From an uncultured Treponema sp. (GTDB taxonomy: Bacteria; Spirochaetota; Spirochaetia; Treponematales; Treponemataceae): a stretch of 60,325 bases of DNA. Each line of letters begins with the position of its first letter. The first letter of the stretch is position 1. This document shows positions 42,831 through 52,069 of this stretch, piece after piece. The stretch is from the NCBI GenBank assembly GCA_947167745.1, contig CAMVJE010000008.1, positions 1 to 60,325 on the forward strand, read 5' to 3'. A program made the position numbers and the translations under genes. Below the pieces are notes generated by a model. That model searched no databases and had not been told where the DNA came from. It was given only the letters and a program-made list of their open reading frames with translations.

Positions 42831-44027
42831 CTAGCCTGCCAGAGCTTCCACCGGGTCTAGTTTGCTGGCTTTCATGGCGGGGGAAAGTCCGAAGAAAATC
42901 CCCACGAAGACGCTGAAAACGAAGGAAATCACGCAGGCGGAAAACTTTATCGAATAAGGAAGCTCGGTCGCCACATATTCAATGGCAAGGCTGATGGCGA
43001 TTCCAAGTCCGATTCCCAAAATGCCCCCCAAAAGGGTAATGCTTGCGCTCTCAACCAAAAACTGACGGCAAATCGCAAAGGGGCTGGCTCCCAAAGCTTT
43101 TCTGATTCCGATTTCCTGCTTCCGTTCCGTTACCGTGACAATCATAATATTCATGATTCCGATTCCGCCTACCAAAAGAGAAATAGCCGCAATTCCTGAA
43201 AGCATAAGACTCACCGTTCCCATGACGCTTTTGACCTGCTCAATCATGGTCTGCATGGAAGAAATGTTCACGCTGCCTTCCGTGCCGGATTTTTCGTTCA
43301 TGTAAGCCGTTAAATCCGTGACCAGCTGAGAGCAATAATCAGTGTCAGTTGCCTGAACCATAATCGTGTCCGCTGTAGGATTCGGTTTGATTTTTTTTGA
43401 GTAAAAGCCCCTGGGAATGTAAATGCCTGTGGTGGTGGATTCCATGCCGCTGGACTGCTCTTTAAGCACGCCAGCCACAGTAAAGGCAAATGGCACTTTT
43501 GAAGAGACCACAATCACGCCCTTCCCGACAGCATCTCCGTCAGGAAAAAGGGAAGAAGCCACTTCGCTTCCGATAATCATTTTCTGCGCGCCCGAAACAT
43601 CGTCGGTAACAGTAAAATAATCGCCAGAATCCAACTCCAGCTGATACATTTCAAGGTAGCCCGGCTCAATGGCCGTGGCGTTGGAAGTGACCGTGGTTTC
43701 GCCGTAAGAGACCGCAAAACTCACCGAATTTTTATACCAGACTTTTTTTATATTGCGCACGCTGTCAAACAAATCGCTGCGCAAGGCTTCGTCGAATTTC
43801 AGACTGACCGCATCCCGGTTCCGCCGCATAAATCCGCCCGCGCTCACGCTCACCAAATCCAAGCCCGAAGAGCCGAACTGATTCTGAATCTGCTTGGCGG
43901 AACTGGAGCCAATGCTGGTAATGATAATAACGCTGGCCACACCGATAATCACGCCAAGCAGCGAAAGCACCGTGCGGGTCTTTGAGCGAGAAAAGTTCCT
44001 TAATGAGTCGATAAAGTCTTCAAACAT
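42831..44027 (-). CDS. MacB-type ABC transporter permease (FtsX domain)
   Basis: 398 residues. One N-terminal helix (TVLSLLGVIIGVASVIIITS), a large periplasmic domain (about residues 50-270), and three C-terminal helices form the MacB/FtsX architecture. TVTERKQEIGIRKALGASP is the conserved cytoplasmic loop. Unlike MacB, the ATPase is a separate protein, encoded just upstream. It is the last gene of a four-gene efflux operon (outer-membrane channel, adaptor, ATPase, permease). Confidence 0.9.
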   Translation of the reverse strand: MFEDFIDSLRNFSRSKTRTVLSLLGVIIGVASVIIITSIGSSSAKQIQNQFGSSGLDLVSVSAGGFMRRNRDAVSLKFDEALRSDLFDSVRNIKKVWYKNSVSFAVSYGETTVTSNATAIEPGYLEMYQLELDSGDYFTVTDDVSGAQKMIIGSEVASSLFPDGDAVGKGVIVVSSKVPFAFTVAGVLKEQSSGMESTTTGIYIPRGFYSKKIKPNPTADTIMVQATDTDYCSQLVTDLTAYMNEKSGTEGSVNISSMQTMIEQVKSVMGTVSLMLSGIAAISLLVGGIGIMNIMIVTVTERKQEIGIRKALGASPFAICRQFLVESASITLLGGILGIGLGIAISLAIEYVATELPYSIKFSACVISFVFSVFVGIFFGLSPAMKASKLDPVEALAG

Positions 44028-44039
44028 ATCAACCTCATA

Positions 44040-44070
44040 AATCTGCGTCTATCTGCGTTAATCCGCGTCT
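44040..44070. repeat. Three tandem ATCTGCGT-type units
   Basis: AATCTGCGTCT, ATCTGCGTTA and ATCCGCGTCT fill most of the 48-bp gap between the ATPase and permease genes. They belong to the same type as the repeats inside proA and prmC. Confidence 0.65.
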
Positions 44071-44075
44071 AAATT

Positions 44076-44762
44076 TCACTGCCTTTCATCCCCCTGTATC
44101 ATTCCGTCCAGAATGCGGATGCAGCGTTTTGTGGAGGCACCGATTCCCGGGTCGTGGGTGACTATTACGATTGTCGTTCCCGTGGCGTTGATTTCGCCGA
44201 AAAGTTCCAGGACGGCCCGGCCTGTCGTGCTGTCTAGGGCTCCAGTGGGCTCGTCAGCGAGGATTATCGCAGGCTTTGTGACCGTTGCCCGGGCGATTGC
44301 GACACGCTGCTTTTGTCCGCCCGAAAGCTCGTTGGGAAGATGATTGATTCTGTCGCCTAAACCGACCTTTTCAAGGGCGGCCAGTGCCATGTCCCGGCGG
44401 AGAGGCCGCTCGATTCCCTGATAGCGGAGGGGAACCATGACATTCTCAAGCACCGTCATCGTGGGCAGAAGATGATACTGCTGGAAGACAAAGCCGATTG
44501 TTTTGTTGCGGAGGACGGCAAGCTCTTTTTCGCTCATTTTAGCCGTCTCCCGGCCGCCGATTTTAACTATTCCGCTTGTGGGCCGGTCAAGGCAGCCAAT
44601 CATGTTCATGCAGGTGGATTTTCCCGAGCCTGAAGGCCCCATTATGGACATGAATTCCCCCTGCTCCACGGAAAAAGAAATTCCCCGCAAAGCATGGACT
44701 TCCTGCTCCCCCATCGAGTAAATCTTACGAACATCTTCCATTAGTATAACTGGCTCTGACAT
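44076..44762 (-). CDS. ABC transporter ATPase (MacB/LolD type)
   Basis: 228 residues. Walker A GPSGSGKST, signature LSGGQKQRVAIARA and Walker B IILADEPTGALD are complete. It energises the permease encoded downstream. It belongs to the LolD/MacB branch, whose members extrude substrates or lipoproteins with help from an adaptor and an outer-membrane channel. Confidence 0.94.
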   Translation of the reverse strand: MSEPVILMEDVRKIYSMGEQEVHALRGISFSVEQGEFMSIMGPSGSGKSTCMNMIGCLDRPTSGIVKIGGRETAKMSEKELAVLRNKTIGFVFQQYHLLPTMTVLENVMVPLRYQGIERPLRRDMALAALEKVGLGDRINHLPNELSGGQKQRVAIARATVTKPAIILADEPTGALDSTTGRAVLELFGEINATGTTIVIVTHDPGIGASTKRCIRILDGMIQGDERQ

Positions 44763-44778
44763 AAATCTCCTAAAAGCA

Positions 44779-44855
44779 GGCGTTGCGGGCGGCGTTTGAG
44801 CCCGCAGAGAGGGTAGCGGCCAACGAAGTGGACGCGCAGGGGGAGACTTCCCCCT
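44779..44855. repeat. Family B element at the 3' end of the adaptor gene
   Basis: GCGGGC/GCCCGC pairs near 44785-44806, and GGGGGAGACTTCCCCC (44838-44853) abuts the adaptor stop codon. It is the same end sequence as in the element between prfA and prmC. Confidence 0.75.
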
Positions 44856-45928
44856 TAGAACGGAGGCATTCCGCCCATGGGTGGCTGTTGCTGCTGATTC
44901 TTGTTGTTTTTCTGTGCCTTCTGGCCTTTTTTGCTCACACTCATCCTGCCGCTCTTTGAGGCATTACTCTGGGCTTTGAGCATTTCCCCGCCTTCAAGCC
45001 CCGAAAGGACATTCACATATTCGAGACCGTAAGGTTCAACTTCCACTGCGACTTTCGTGGTCTTTCCGTCACGCCCCAAAATCTCCGCAAAAGCCGTTCC
45101 CTTGTCCCGGCCGATTGCATAACGCTCAACAACAAGTTTTGTCTCAGGCTCAGTAATCTGGATTTTCCCGGTAAAACTGAAATTCGGCAGAACTCCGTCC
45201 GGAACATCATCAATACGAACCTTGGCATTTACGATTGTAGCTCCTCGGCTTGTCACTTCGCCAATGGCCGGATAAGAGACAAGATAGCCTTCCACACTTC
45301 CATTGTAGGCCGGGAAAGTAAAGTCAACCTTCTGTCCCACTTTAAGTTTTGCCACATCGGTTTCGGCAATTTCCACATCAGCGGTGAGATAATCCGTATT
45401 CACCAGAGTTCCGATTGAATCCTTCGCCTCAAGATAATCGCCGGTCGCCACATCCAAATCAGCGATTACACCGTCAAAAGTCGCTACAATCTTACGGTTT
45501 TCAACTTTACGCACTAGAGAAATGCGCTGAGTTTCCATAAGTTTGAGTTTTCCAGCCGTCTGATTCTGCCTTGCAACAGAAATTTCGTAATCAAGATTCG
45601 CAAGATTATACTGCTGCTCGGTGTCGTCCAACTGAACGATTAAATCCCCCGCCTTCACACGGTCGCCTTCTTTTTTATAAACACCGACCACAGTTCCGTC
45701 ATTAAGGGACTTAAGTGTCTGAGATTTTGCCGCCGCCACTGTTCCCGCAATCTGAATTACATTTTCGTAAGTTTCCTTGCGGACAATATATGTTGTCTGA
45801 GATGAAGCTGCCTTCTTTTCCATAATTCCGCGGGAAACTTTCAAAATCACGACAAGAACAAGAATGGAGAGAAAAGCCCCAAGAATTATTTTCTGTTTTT
45901 TAGTCAATCGAATATTCACTTTCTTCAT
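44855..45928 (-). CDS. HlyD/MacA-type periplasmic adaptor protein
   Basis: About 357 residues from ATG 45928, with GAGAG as ribosome site; the TTG at 45949 is part of a repeat and less likely. One N-terminal membrane helix is followed by a biotinyl-lipoyl and coiled-coil hairpin (GTVVGVYKKEGDRVKAGDL, VQLDDTEQQYNLANL) and a beta-barrel domain. The C-terminus is Lys/Gln/Pro-rich and ends in PPMGGMPPF. It would link the ABC permease to the outer-membrane channel. Confidence 0.9.
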   Translation of the reverse strand: MKKVNIRLTKKQKIILGAFLSILVLVVILKVSRGIMEKKAASSQTTYIVRKETYENVIQIAGTVAAAKSQTLKSLNDGTVVGVYKKEGDRVKAGDLIVQLDDTEQQYNLANLDYEISVARQNQTAGKLKLMETQRISLVRKVENRKIVATFDGVIADLDVATGDYLEAKDSIGTLVNTDYLTADVEIAETDVAKLKVGQKVDFTFPAYNGSVEGYLVSYPAIGEVTSRGATIVNAKVRIDDVPDGVLPNFSFTGKIQITEPETKLVVERYAIGRDKGTAFAEILGRDGKTTKVAVEVEPYGLEYVNVLSGLEGGEMLKAQSNASKSGRMSVSKKGQKAQKNNKNQQQQPPMGGMPPF

Positions 45929-45937
45929 ATTTTTACT

Positions 45938-45975
45938 CTCAACTTTCAATTTTCCACTTTCAGTTTTCAGTTTTC
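45938..45975. repeat. CTTTCAATTTTC-type repeat (GAAAACTGAAAAC on the minus strand)
   Basis: On the minus strand it reads GAAAACTGAAAACTGAAAG and provides the last codons and stop of the channel gene, just as the related repeat does for the FAD dehydrogenase at 17671. Confidence 0.6.
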
Positions 45976-47499
45976 TTTTTTCACGAACATCATCTTAACA
46001 TTGTTATTGTAGATAATTTTTTCCACTGCGTTAATCAGAATATTCACCTGCGCCTTGTCCCGGTTGTTGGCCGCGTCAAGATAATCGCTCTTTGTCACGC
46101 TACCCTGCGAAAGCCATCTGTCCATATCATATTCAAGCTGAGAATACATGTCATACTCATCTGAATAAGATTTTTCTGACCATCGCAAATCACTTCGCTC
46201 AGACAGTTTTTCAAGCATGGCTGTTTCATAATCTCCGCCTGCAGACTCTACTGTTATATCATCAATTTTTGAATTCAATTCGTCCTGCTTTTTATCGATT
46301 TTTGCCTGCCGCCAGGTATTAGGATTTAAAGCGAATGAAAAAATGTAAACCGGAGCCGTGGATGGCGTCCCCGAAGAAGAAGATTTTAAAGGAAAAATAT
46401 TTTTGCCTGTAGGAATGGAAACACCGGCACTTGCCGTAATTCCCCGCCAGTCAAAGGTCACGCCGCCGTCTACAGTATCATATTTGGAAGTTGATTCGTT
46501 AAAAGTATAGCCTCCGTAAAGACCAAGTTCCATTCTATAATCAGTTTTGCGCTTTAAGTCGTTGAGATATTTTGCCCATTCCGCACTTTCATTTTTTGTG
46601 TACAGAGAAGCGTCATAAGAAAGCACATCTTCCATTTCAACGCTGGGAATTTCCATGGGAAGAAAAGCCATTACCGCAGCAAGTGCCTTTTCCTCAAGTT
46701 CTTTTCCATTTTCACCGTCAAAATTCTCTGTACTCAAAATCTGAGCATATTCGGAACCGCATTTTACCGCAAAAATTGCTGTTTCCCGCTCCAGTTTTCG
46801 GAGATTTTCAACAACATTTCGTCTGTCGCTCTGACATTCCAGATTTTTTTTGCGGTAGGAAGCACTTGTTTTACTATATCCCTGAACTTCAAGAACCCGC
46901 AAATCAAGTTCATCATCATACAAATCATTTTTTGCCGTCAGGACTTTCTGTACATAGGAATAAAGATTTTTCAGATTCGTATAAAACGCATTTTCGACCG
47001 TAAGAGCCTGATTTTGAGCCGCACGAACTGCCTCTGTATATGCCCGCTCTGCTTCTAAAAGAGAAATTTTTCGTTTTAATGGAGTAACAGTAAGAATACC
47101 TGTAGAAAGTTTGAGTGTGCCGTTATCGAGGTAATTTCCGTTTTCATTTGTATTCGTATAGCCGGATTTTTGGGTGACAGGCAGAGATGCCGTAAGCTTC
47201 GTTCCATTCAGCTCAGGTATGCTCAAACTTGCATTCGGAGTAAATGTATATTTTGTTCCCGAAGCCGATGTCTGGATTTTTACAGTTCCTGTTGAAAGAG
47301 TGAATTCAATTCCGTTTTGAATTTTTGCAGAATCGTATGACAGAGCCTTGCTCTCTACAGTAAGAGCACTTTTTTGAAGAGTTAAATCATTTTTTAAGTA
47401 GCCGAACAGTAATTCAGGTAAATTTGATTCCGCTGATGCAAGACTTGGAAAAAGCACAAAAAGAACCGGAATGATTTTTCTGAAGCTTATTTTCTTCAT
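45967..47499 (-). CDS. TolC-like outer-membrane efflux protein
   Basis: 510 residues with signal peptide (IIPVLFVLFPSLASA, then E). Long amphipathic helices separated by beta segments fit the outer-membrane efflux family, though sequence conservation is weak. It is the first gene of the efflux operon. TAAAAT ends 6 nt before the ATG. A TTAAGGA-T-TCCTTAA palindrome overlaps the -35 region. The last residues (KKEN) come from a repeat. Confidence 0.8.
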   Translation of the reverse strand: MKKISFRKIIPVLFVLFPSLASAESNLPELLFGYLKNDLTLQKSALTVESKALSYDSAKIQNGIEFTLSTGTVKIQTSASGTKYTFTPNASLSIPELNGTKLTASLPVTQKSGYTNTNENGNYLDNGTLKLSTGILTVTPLKRKISLLEAERAYTEAVRAAQNQALTVENAFYTNLKNLYSYVQKVLTAKNDLYDDELDLRVLEVQGYSKTSASYRKKNLECQSDRRNVVENLRKLERETAIFAVKCGSEYAQILSTENFDGENGKELEEKALAAVMAFLPMEIPSVEMEDVLSYDASLYTKNESAEWAKYLNDLKRKTDYRMELGLYGGYTFNESTSKYDTVDGGVTFDWRGITASAGVSIPTGKNIFPLKSSSSGTPSTAPVYIFSFALNPNTWRQAKIDKKQDELNSKIDDITVESAGGDYETAMLEKLSERSDLRWSEKSYSDEYDMYSQLEYDMDRWLSQGSVTKSDYLDAANNRDKAQVNILINAVEKIIYNNNVKMMFVKKEN

Positions 47500-47505
47500 G
47501 CCTAC

Positions 47506-47537
47506 ATTTTATCCATACTTTCTTAAGGATTCCTTAA
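47506..47537 (-). promoter_or_regulatory. Efflux operon promoter with palindromic operator candidate
   Basis: TAAAAT (47511-47506 on the minus strand) lies 6 nt before the channel ATG. TTAAGGA-T-TCCTTAA (47523-47537) covers the -35 position and could bind a repressor. Confidence 0.45.
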
Positions 47538-47570
47538 CGGAAAATTAAGATTCTGTTATATAAAGAAAAA

Positions 47571-48779
47571 TTATTTTCCGAACAGGCTTTTAAAGAAAGA
47601 AACTACACTGACAACGATTGAAGAGCCGCCTACGAAAGTTCCGATTGAGCTTCCCAAACTAGAAAGGAAGAAAACGAGAAGCACCCGAAGCAGACGATTT
47701 TTGTAGAATCCCTTTACGCTTGAAACATCGTCCATCACGCTTTCCATATCGCGCACTTTCGGTTTGCAAATTACAGCCTGAACGATTCCAGCGAACATGC
47801 CAACGCCCACCAGAGGACAAAGAGATGTAAAAGGAGCACCAAAAGCTGCCATCAGAACAGTCAAAGGATGGCCGCCGGCAATAAGAGCACCGATTCCTGC
47901 CAGAAGGGCATTCCAGACTACCCAGGCCCCTAGTAAATCTGCACCCTTTGTCATGCCTCCGTAAACAAAGCCTGACACAATCATGGCGATGATTAAAAGC
48001 GGAATCATCCAACCGATGATTTTTGCACCAATCTTCTTTTTGGGAAGTGAGCAAATTTCGCTCGTGTCAGTGTTTTCGGCACCGGCAGCAATTTTTTCAA
48101 GATGAGTCTGCACACCCGGCAAATGTCCTGCACCGAGCACGGCAATCACGCTCTTTCGCTGCTCTTTCTGAACGGCTTCCCAAATATGAGCCGCCAGATA
48201 AAAATCACGCTCATCAATCAAAACTTCTTTTACGCCCGGCATAAATTCAGAAAGTTCATTCATCATGCCGTCCATTTCGCTCTTATCCTTGAGGTTTTCG
48301 ATTTCCTCACCTGAAACTTCCTCTTTTGAAGCCGCACTGGCAAGCAGGGCTGAAAGCAGTTTAATTTTTCCATAGCCGGAATTTTTTGCCCAGGCACGGC
48401 GCAATGTCGTCTGAATCGGGCGGTCAACCATTTCTGCAGGAATTCCGAGTTCCTTTGCCGCATTTATTCCGGAGCGCATTTCATCCCCCGGTTTTACCCC
48501 AACATTTGCCCCCATCCGCTTCTGAAAACTTGAAAGCACAAGGTTTGCAAGCAACAAAAAACCCTTCTTTTCCTTGAGGACTTTGATAATGTCGAGATTT
48601 TTCCAGGATTCGCTGTCGTTAAGTGAAGCAAATCTCTGTTCATCAAGCTCAATGGCAACAACATCAGGCTTTTTTTCGATAATAGCAGCCTTTACCTCAT
48701 CGCAACTTGCCTGAGAAACATGAGCTGTTCCCAAAAGAATGATTTCTTTTCCACCAAGATTAAGATTTACCTGTGACAT
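47571..48779 (-). CDS. TraB-family membrane protein
   Basis: About 402 residues from ATG 48779, which lies directly after the TPR gene stop; an upstream in-frame start is inside that gene. The N-terminal 230 residues carry the TraB/GumN motifs ILLGTAHVS near the start, AIELDEQR, and LGAGHLPG. Four or more membrane helices make up the C-terminal half. The fold is shared with gelatinase-like and pheromone-shutdown proteins; the biochemical role in bacteria is unknown. It is probably cotranscribed with the TPR protein gene. Confidence 0.8.
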   Translation of the reverse strand: MSQVNLNLGGKEIILLGTAHVSQASCDEVKAAIIEKKPDVVAIELDEQRFASLNDSESWKNLDIIKVLKEKKGFLLLANLVLSSFQKRMGANVGVKPGDEMRSGINAAKELGIPAEMVDRPIQTTLRRAWAKNSGYGKIKLLSALLASAASKEEVSGEEIENLKDKSEMDGMMNELSEFMPGVKEVLIDERDFYLAAHIWEAVQKEQRKSVIAVLGAGHLPGVQTHLEKIAAGAENTDTSEICSLPKKKIGAKIIGWMIPLLIIAMIVSGFVYGGMTKGADLLGAWVVWNALLAGIGALIAGGHPLTVLMAAFGAPFTSLCPLVGVGMFAGIVQAVICKPKVRDMESVMDDVSSVKGFYKNRLLRVLLVFFLSSLGSSIGTFVGGSSIVVSVVSFFKSLFGK

Positions 48780-48781
48780 AT

Positions 48782-50140
48782 TTATTTCCCGCCCATAGCC
48801 CATTCAGCAAGCCGGAATTCGAAAAAATCCGCGCCCTTAATTTCAGTGATTTCTGCATAATACTTGCTGGCAATATTCGCATTATTCTTTAATTCCCAGA
48901 AAAGTGCCAGATAGTAAAGATATTTTCCCTTTTTCTTTTTGCTTTCCTCGTTCTGGATTTTGAGTGTAAGCGTTGATTCACCCACCATGTCGTGAAGAAG
49001 TCGAAGAGAGAGATATTCATAAGAATTCCTGTCCAAGCCCTTCATTGCCTTTTCGGTGAATTTTTTACATTCCTGGGCTTTCTTTTCTTTTTGATAACAG
49101 GCGGCTACCATCAACGCATAAGAAACATTATTCGGATTAGAATTATATGCCGCTTCAAAGGCCTTTCTCGCCTGTGCATAATTCTCTTTTTTCCATGCCA
49201 GCATACCGATTGATTCATAGGCATAGTAATAATTTGGATTCTTCTGAACTACCTTGATATAATTATCGTAGGCCTGATCATATTTGCACTGTTCATCATA
49301 GAGGCCGGCCAGATAAGCATAGCCAAGAAAATATTCAGGATCAAGTTTGACCGCTTTCTTCCAGGCTGTTTCTGCCTCAGCATATTTTCCACTTTCACGA
49401 TAAAAATTTCCCAAATCAAAATAATAATCGCTGTTATCCGGTTCAATCGCTATAGCACTGGAAAGATAGTCAATTGCTTTTTTATAATGACGAGATTCTG
49501 CCTCAAATTTTGCCAGATAAGAAAGAGTCGGGGCATTGTTCGGATCAAGCTCAAGAATTTTGTTGAAACTTTTTTTAGAATCATCATCACGCTGAAGGTA
49601 ATAAGACATTTTTCCGTGTCCGAAAAGGGCCTCAATATTATTTGGATCCCCACGCAATGCCTTAAGATACAAATCCCTCGCATTTCGGTAATTTCTTTTT
49701 ACAGCCTGCTCATTTGCCAGTTCTATGTTTGCGTCAGGATTGTAAGGCTGAATTGCGAGTATCTGCTTAAGATATTGATTTTTCTTAGTGTTGTTCTTCT
49801 TTTGCTTAGCAACCATGGCATTAATAAGAAGCACATCAATATTTTTGGGTTCCTTTGCAAGAAGACTTGAAGCAATTTTTTCTGCCTCATTGGTTTTTCC
49901 TGCCGAAAGAAGCAAAGATGACTCAAGAATCAATAAATCACTATCATCCTGAAGTTCCGCTGGTATAGTATCAAAAAGTGCAATAGCTTCTGCAAGACTC
50001 CCTTTTGCAAGCACGGAATTTAATTTTTCTACAAATGCTGTTTCTCCTTTTGACTGAGAAAATGCTGACAGTGAAAAGCAGGCTGCAATAATCAATACAA
50101 TCAATGATTTGAAAATCGGTGTTTTTTTTGTAAATTTCAT
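48782..50140 (-). CDS. Exported TPR-repeat protein
   Basis: 452 residues. A signal peptide (SLIVLIIAACFSLSAFS) is followed by a long series of 34-residue TPR units, clearest between residues 120 and 330 (for instance YLSSAIAIEPDNSDYYFDLG and AWKKAVKLDPEYFLGYAYLA). TPRs mediate protein assembly, here probably in the periplasm. AAGGAAA precedes the ATG. The TraB-like gene starts 3 nt after its stop. Confidence 0.85.
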   Translation of the reverse strand: MKFTKKTPIFKSLIVLIIAACFSLSAFSQSKGETAFVEKLNSVLAKGSLAEAIALFDTIPAELQDDSDLLILESSLLLSAGKTNEAEKIASSLLAKEPKNIDVLLINAMVAKQKKNNTKKNQYLKQILAIQPYNPDANIELANEQAVKRNYRNARDLYLKALRGDPNNIEALFGHGKMSYYLQRDDDSKKSFNKILELDPNNAPTLSYLAKFEAESRHYKKAIDYLSSAIAIEPDNSDYYFDLGNFYRESGKYAEAETAWKKAVKLDPEYFLGYAYLAGLYDEQCKYDQAYDNYIKVVQKNPNYYYAYESIGMLAWKKENYAQARKAFEAAYNSNPNNVSYALMVAACYQKEKKAQECKKFTEKAMKGLDRNSYEYLSLRLLHDMVGESTLTLKIQNEESKKKKGKYLYYLALFWELKNNANIASKYYAEITEIKGADFFEFRLAEWAMGGK

Positions 50141-50214
50141 CTTTTTTCCTTATATTGGGGCAAAATTTTACTGCCCTCTTTTAACTTTCCGCTCGGTTTG
50201 ATAAACTGAATAAA

Positions 50215-51957
50215 ATGTACAGACATCCTATCAGAAAATCACTCGGGCTTTTCGTCCTCTATTCTATTATAATTATCGGAATTTTCGTCCTTCAATTTAG
50301 AAATGAATCAGTTATTTCTAAAAGTATCGGATTACTTTCTATATCCATGGCTCAATCGCAATCTCCTGAAGGCGAGTTCTCCCTTAAGAATTCTCTCCAG
50401 GTATCTTTTAAGGGTATTACCTTTACAGCCGACGAAGTGACTCCCGCCCGCGTCGTACTCCACACTCAGCAGGGGCCGGTTGTCGAAAATCTTACCCTGC
50501 TTTCATACGAACAAAGATCACCTCTATCATGCACCTTTAATTTCACGAATTCTGTTTCCCTTACATTTTCGGTTTCAGGGAACGACTTGGGCGCGGCCCT
50601 TTCAATAAATGCCGAACTTCCGCTTTCAGCAAACGGACTCTACTTAAATTACAAACCAAATTCAGGCTTCTCCGTTACAGATAAAACAAAAACAAAACTT
50701 TTATTCAATTCAAAAAATCTAACTTATGCATTTACGGCATCACAGATTTCTGACAAAGAAATATTCCTTTCTGCACGAAACCTTAATGCCTATTATGTTG
50801 CCTATGACCCCTCAATCGAATTTAGTTTTGCAACACTTGATTCGGACTTGATTATAGCACAAAAAGAAACTTACGAAACAAACCTCAAATTATTCCGTGC
50901 GAACCTTTTAAGTTCTGTTGACCAGTCAATCAAGTCGTCTCAGACACTTTCAGAAAAAATTGTCGTTGCTTATGTGGCCGAGCTGGCTTCACAGGGCAAA
51001 TATACCGAAGCAATCCAAAAAATTCCTGACTCTTTCAAAAAAGGAAATAAAAGAACTTATATCTCAGCACCTTACTTTAACACACTTGAGGCAATGCTCC
51101 CAACTCTTGAAATGCACAAAGGCAACATGGATGAAATGATTTCGAATGCCCTTGCAAATAATTCACTCTCTATTTTCACTACCGATGACCTTGCAGAATA
51201 CATTAACATCCTGCCCGAAAATCAGGAAATCAGAAACCTTCTGACCCTGCCTGCAACAATTCTTTCAAATGAATCTGATCAGGAGCAGATAAAACTCTCT
51301 CAGGTAATTGGAATTCTCGGCACCTACTTAAAGCTTTCATCACTTCATTCCCCGCTCGCCGAAATTCTTTATCCTGCAGCCGGCACCTGTCTGTCAATCA
51401 TTGAGTCAAATTGTGCCTTTAATGAATCTATTCTTACACTCAGCGAAAAAGAAGTTCCCGTATCCGATTATCTTGCTCTTTCTGCGGGTAACGCCCTCAT
51501 TCAGTGGGGAGAATTCAATAACGCGCCGGAGTATTCAAGGGCCGGTTATGCAATCGTCAATTCAATTCTATCTGTAAACACACTTGACACAATTACAGTC
51601 GCCGACATTTACCCGGTTTTGATAAACAACATTTATTATCCACATTTCAAACTCCTTTCAAAAAGTGAATCAAATACTGTCTGGACATGGACTTGCTGTC
51701 CTTCAGTCACTTATTCACAGCCGGCAAATATGGCTACAATTGCATTCAGCTTCCCAAAAGGCGCTGTCCACCACGCTTACATTTGCGGAATCAAGCCTTT
51801 CTCAGAAATCGAAATCTATGGTCTTTCATTCCATTCAGATCCGCGCTTTGAATCATACAATTCGTCAGGATTTATCTACAACGAAGGCAAAAGCATTCTC
51901 CTGCTAAAATCCAGACATAAAAACGAAACCGAATTGGTTCGACTTACATATAAATAA
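50215..51957 (+). CDS. Large membrane-anchored extracytoplasmic protein of unknown function
   Basis: 580 residues. One N-terminal membrane helix (GLFVLYSIIIIGIFVLQF) probably acts as an uncleaved anchor; a beta-rich domain follows to about residue 200, then a helical middle, and a C-terminal domain with aromatic and Cys residues (TWTCCPS). I do not recognise the family. TAAACT ends 7 nt before the ATG without a Shine-Dalgarno sequence. It is divergent from the TPR gene across 74 bp. Confidence 0.7.
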   Translation: MYRHPIRKSLGLFVLYSIIIIGIFVLQFRNESVISKSIGLLSISMAQSQSPEGEFSLKNSLQVSFKGITFTADEVTPARVVLHTQQGPVVENLTLLSYEQRSPLSCTFNFTNSVSLTFSVSGNDLGAALSINAELPLSANGLYLNYKPNSGFSVTDKTKTKLLFNSKNLTYAFTASQISDKEIFLSARNLNAYYVAYDPSIEFSFATLDSDLIIAQKETYETNLKLFRANLLSSVDQSIKSSQTLSEKIVVAYVAELASQGKYTEAIQKIPDSFKKGNKRTYISAPYFNTLEAMLPTLEMHKGNMDEMISNALANNSLSIFTTDDLAEYINILPENQEIRNLLTLPATILSNESDQEQIKLSQVIGILGTYLKLSSLHSPLAEILYPAAGTCLSIIESNCAFNESILTLSEKEVPVSDYLALSAGNALIQWGEFNNAPEYSRAGYAIVNSILSVNTLDTITVADIYPVLINNIYYPHFKLLSKSESNTVWTWTCCPSVTYSQPANMATIAFSFPKGAVHHAYICGIKPFSEIEIYGLSFHSDPRFESYNSSGFIYNEGKSILLLKSRHKNETELVRLTYK

Positions 51958-52004
51958 AATCTCAATTTTTTCTAAATTTCTGCGCAAATTTTTAAAAAAT
52001 GTGA

Positions 52005-52057
52005 TATACTATTGTGACTATGCTTCAAAATAAATCTTTAACCGTAAATTTTGAAGC
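52005..52057 (+). promoter_or_regulatory. Extended -10 promoter and 5'-end hairpin of the glycoside hydrolase gene
   Basis: TGATATACT (extended -10, 52002-52010) predicts a start near 52017. GCTTCAAAAT (52022-52031) pairs perfectly with ATTTTGAAGC (52048-52057), forming a 10-bp stem at the mRNA 5' end, just before the ribosome site GGAG. Confidence 0.55.
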
Positions 52058-52069
52058 GCTGGAGTTTTT

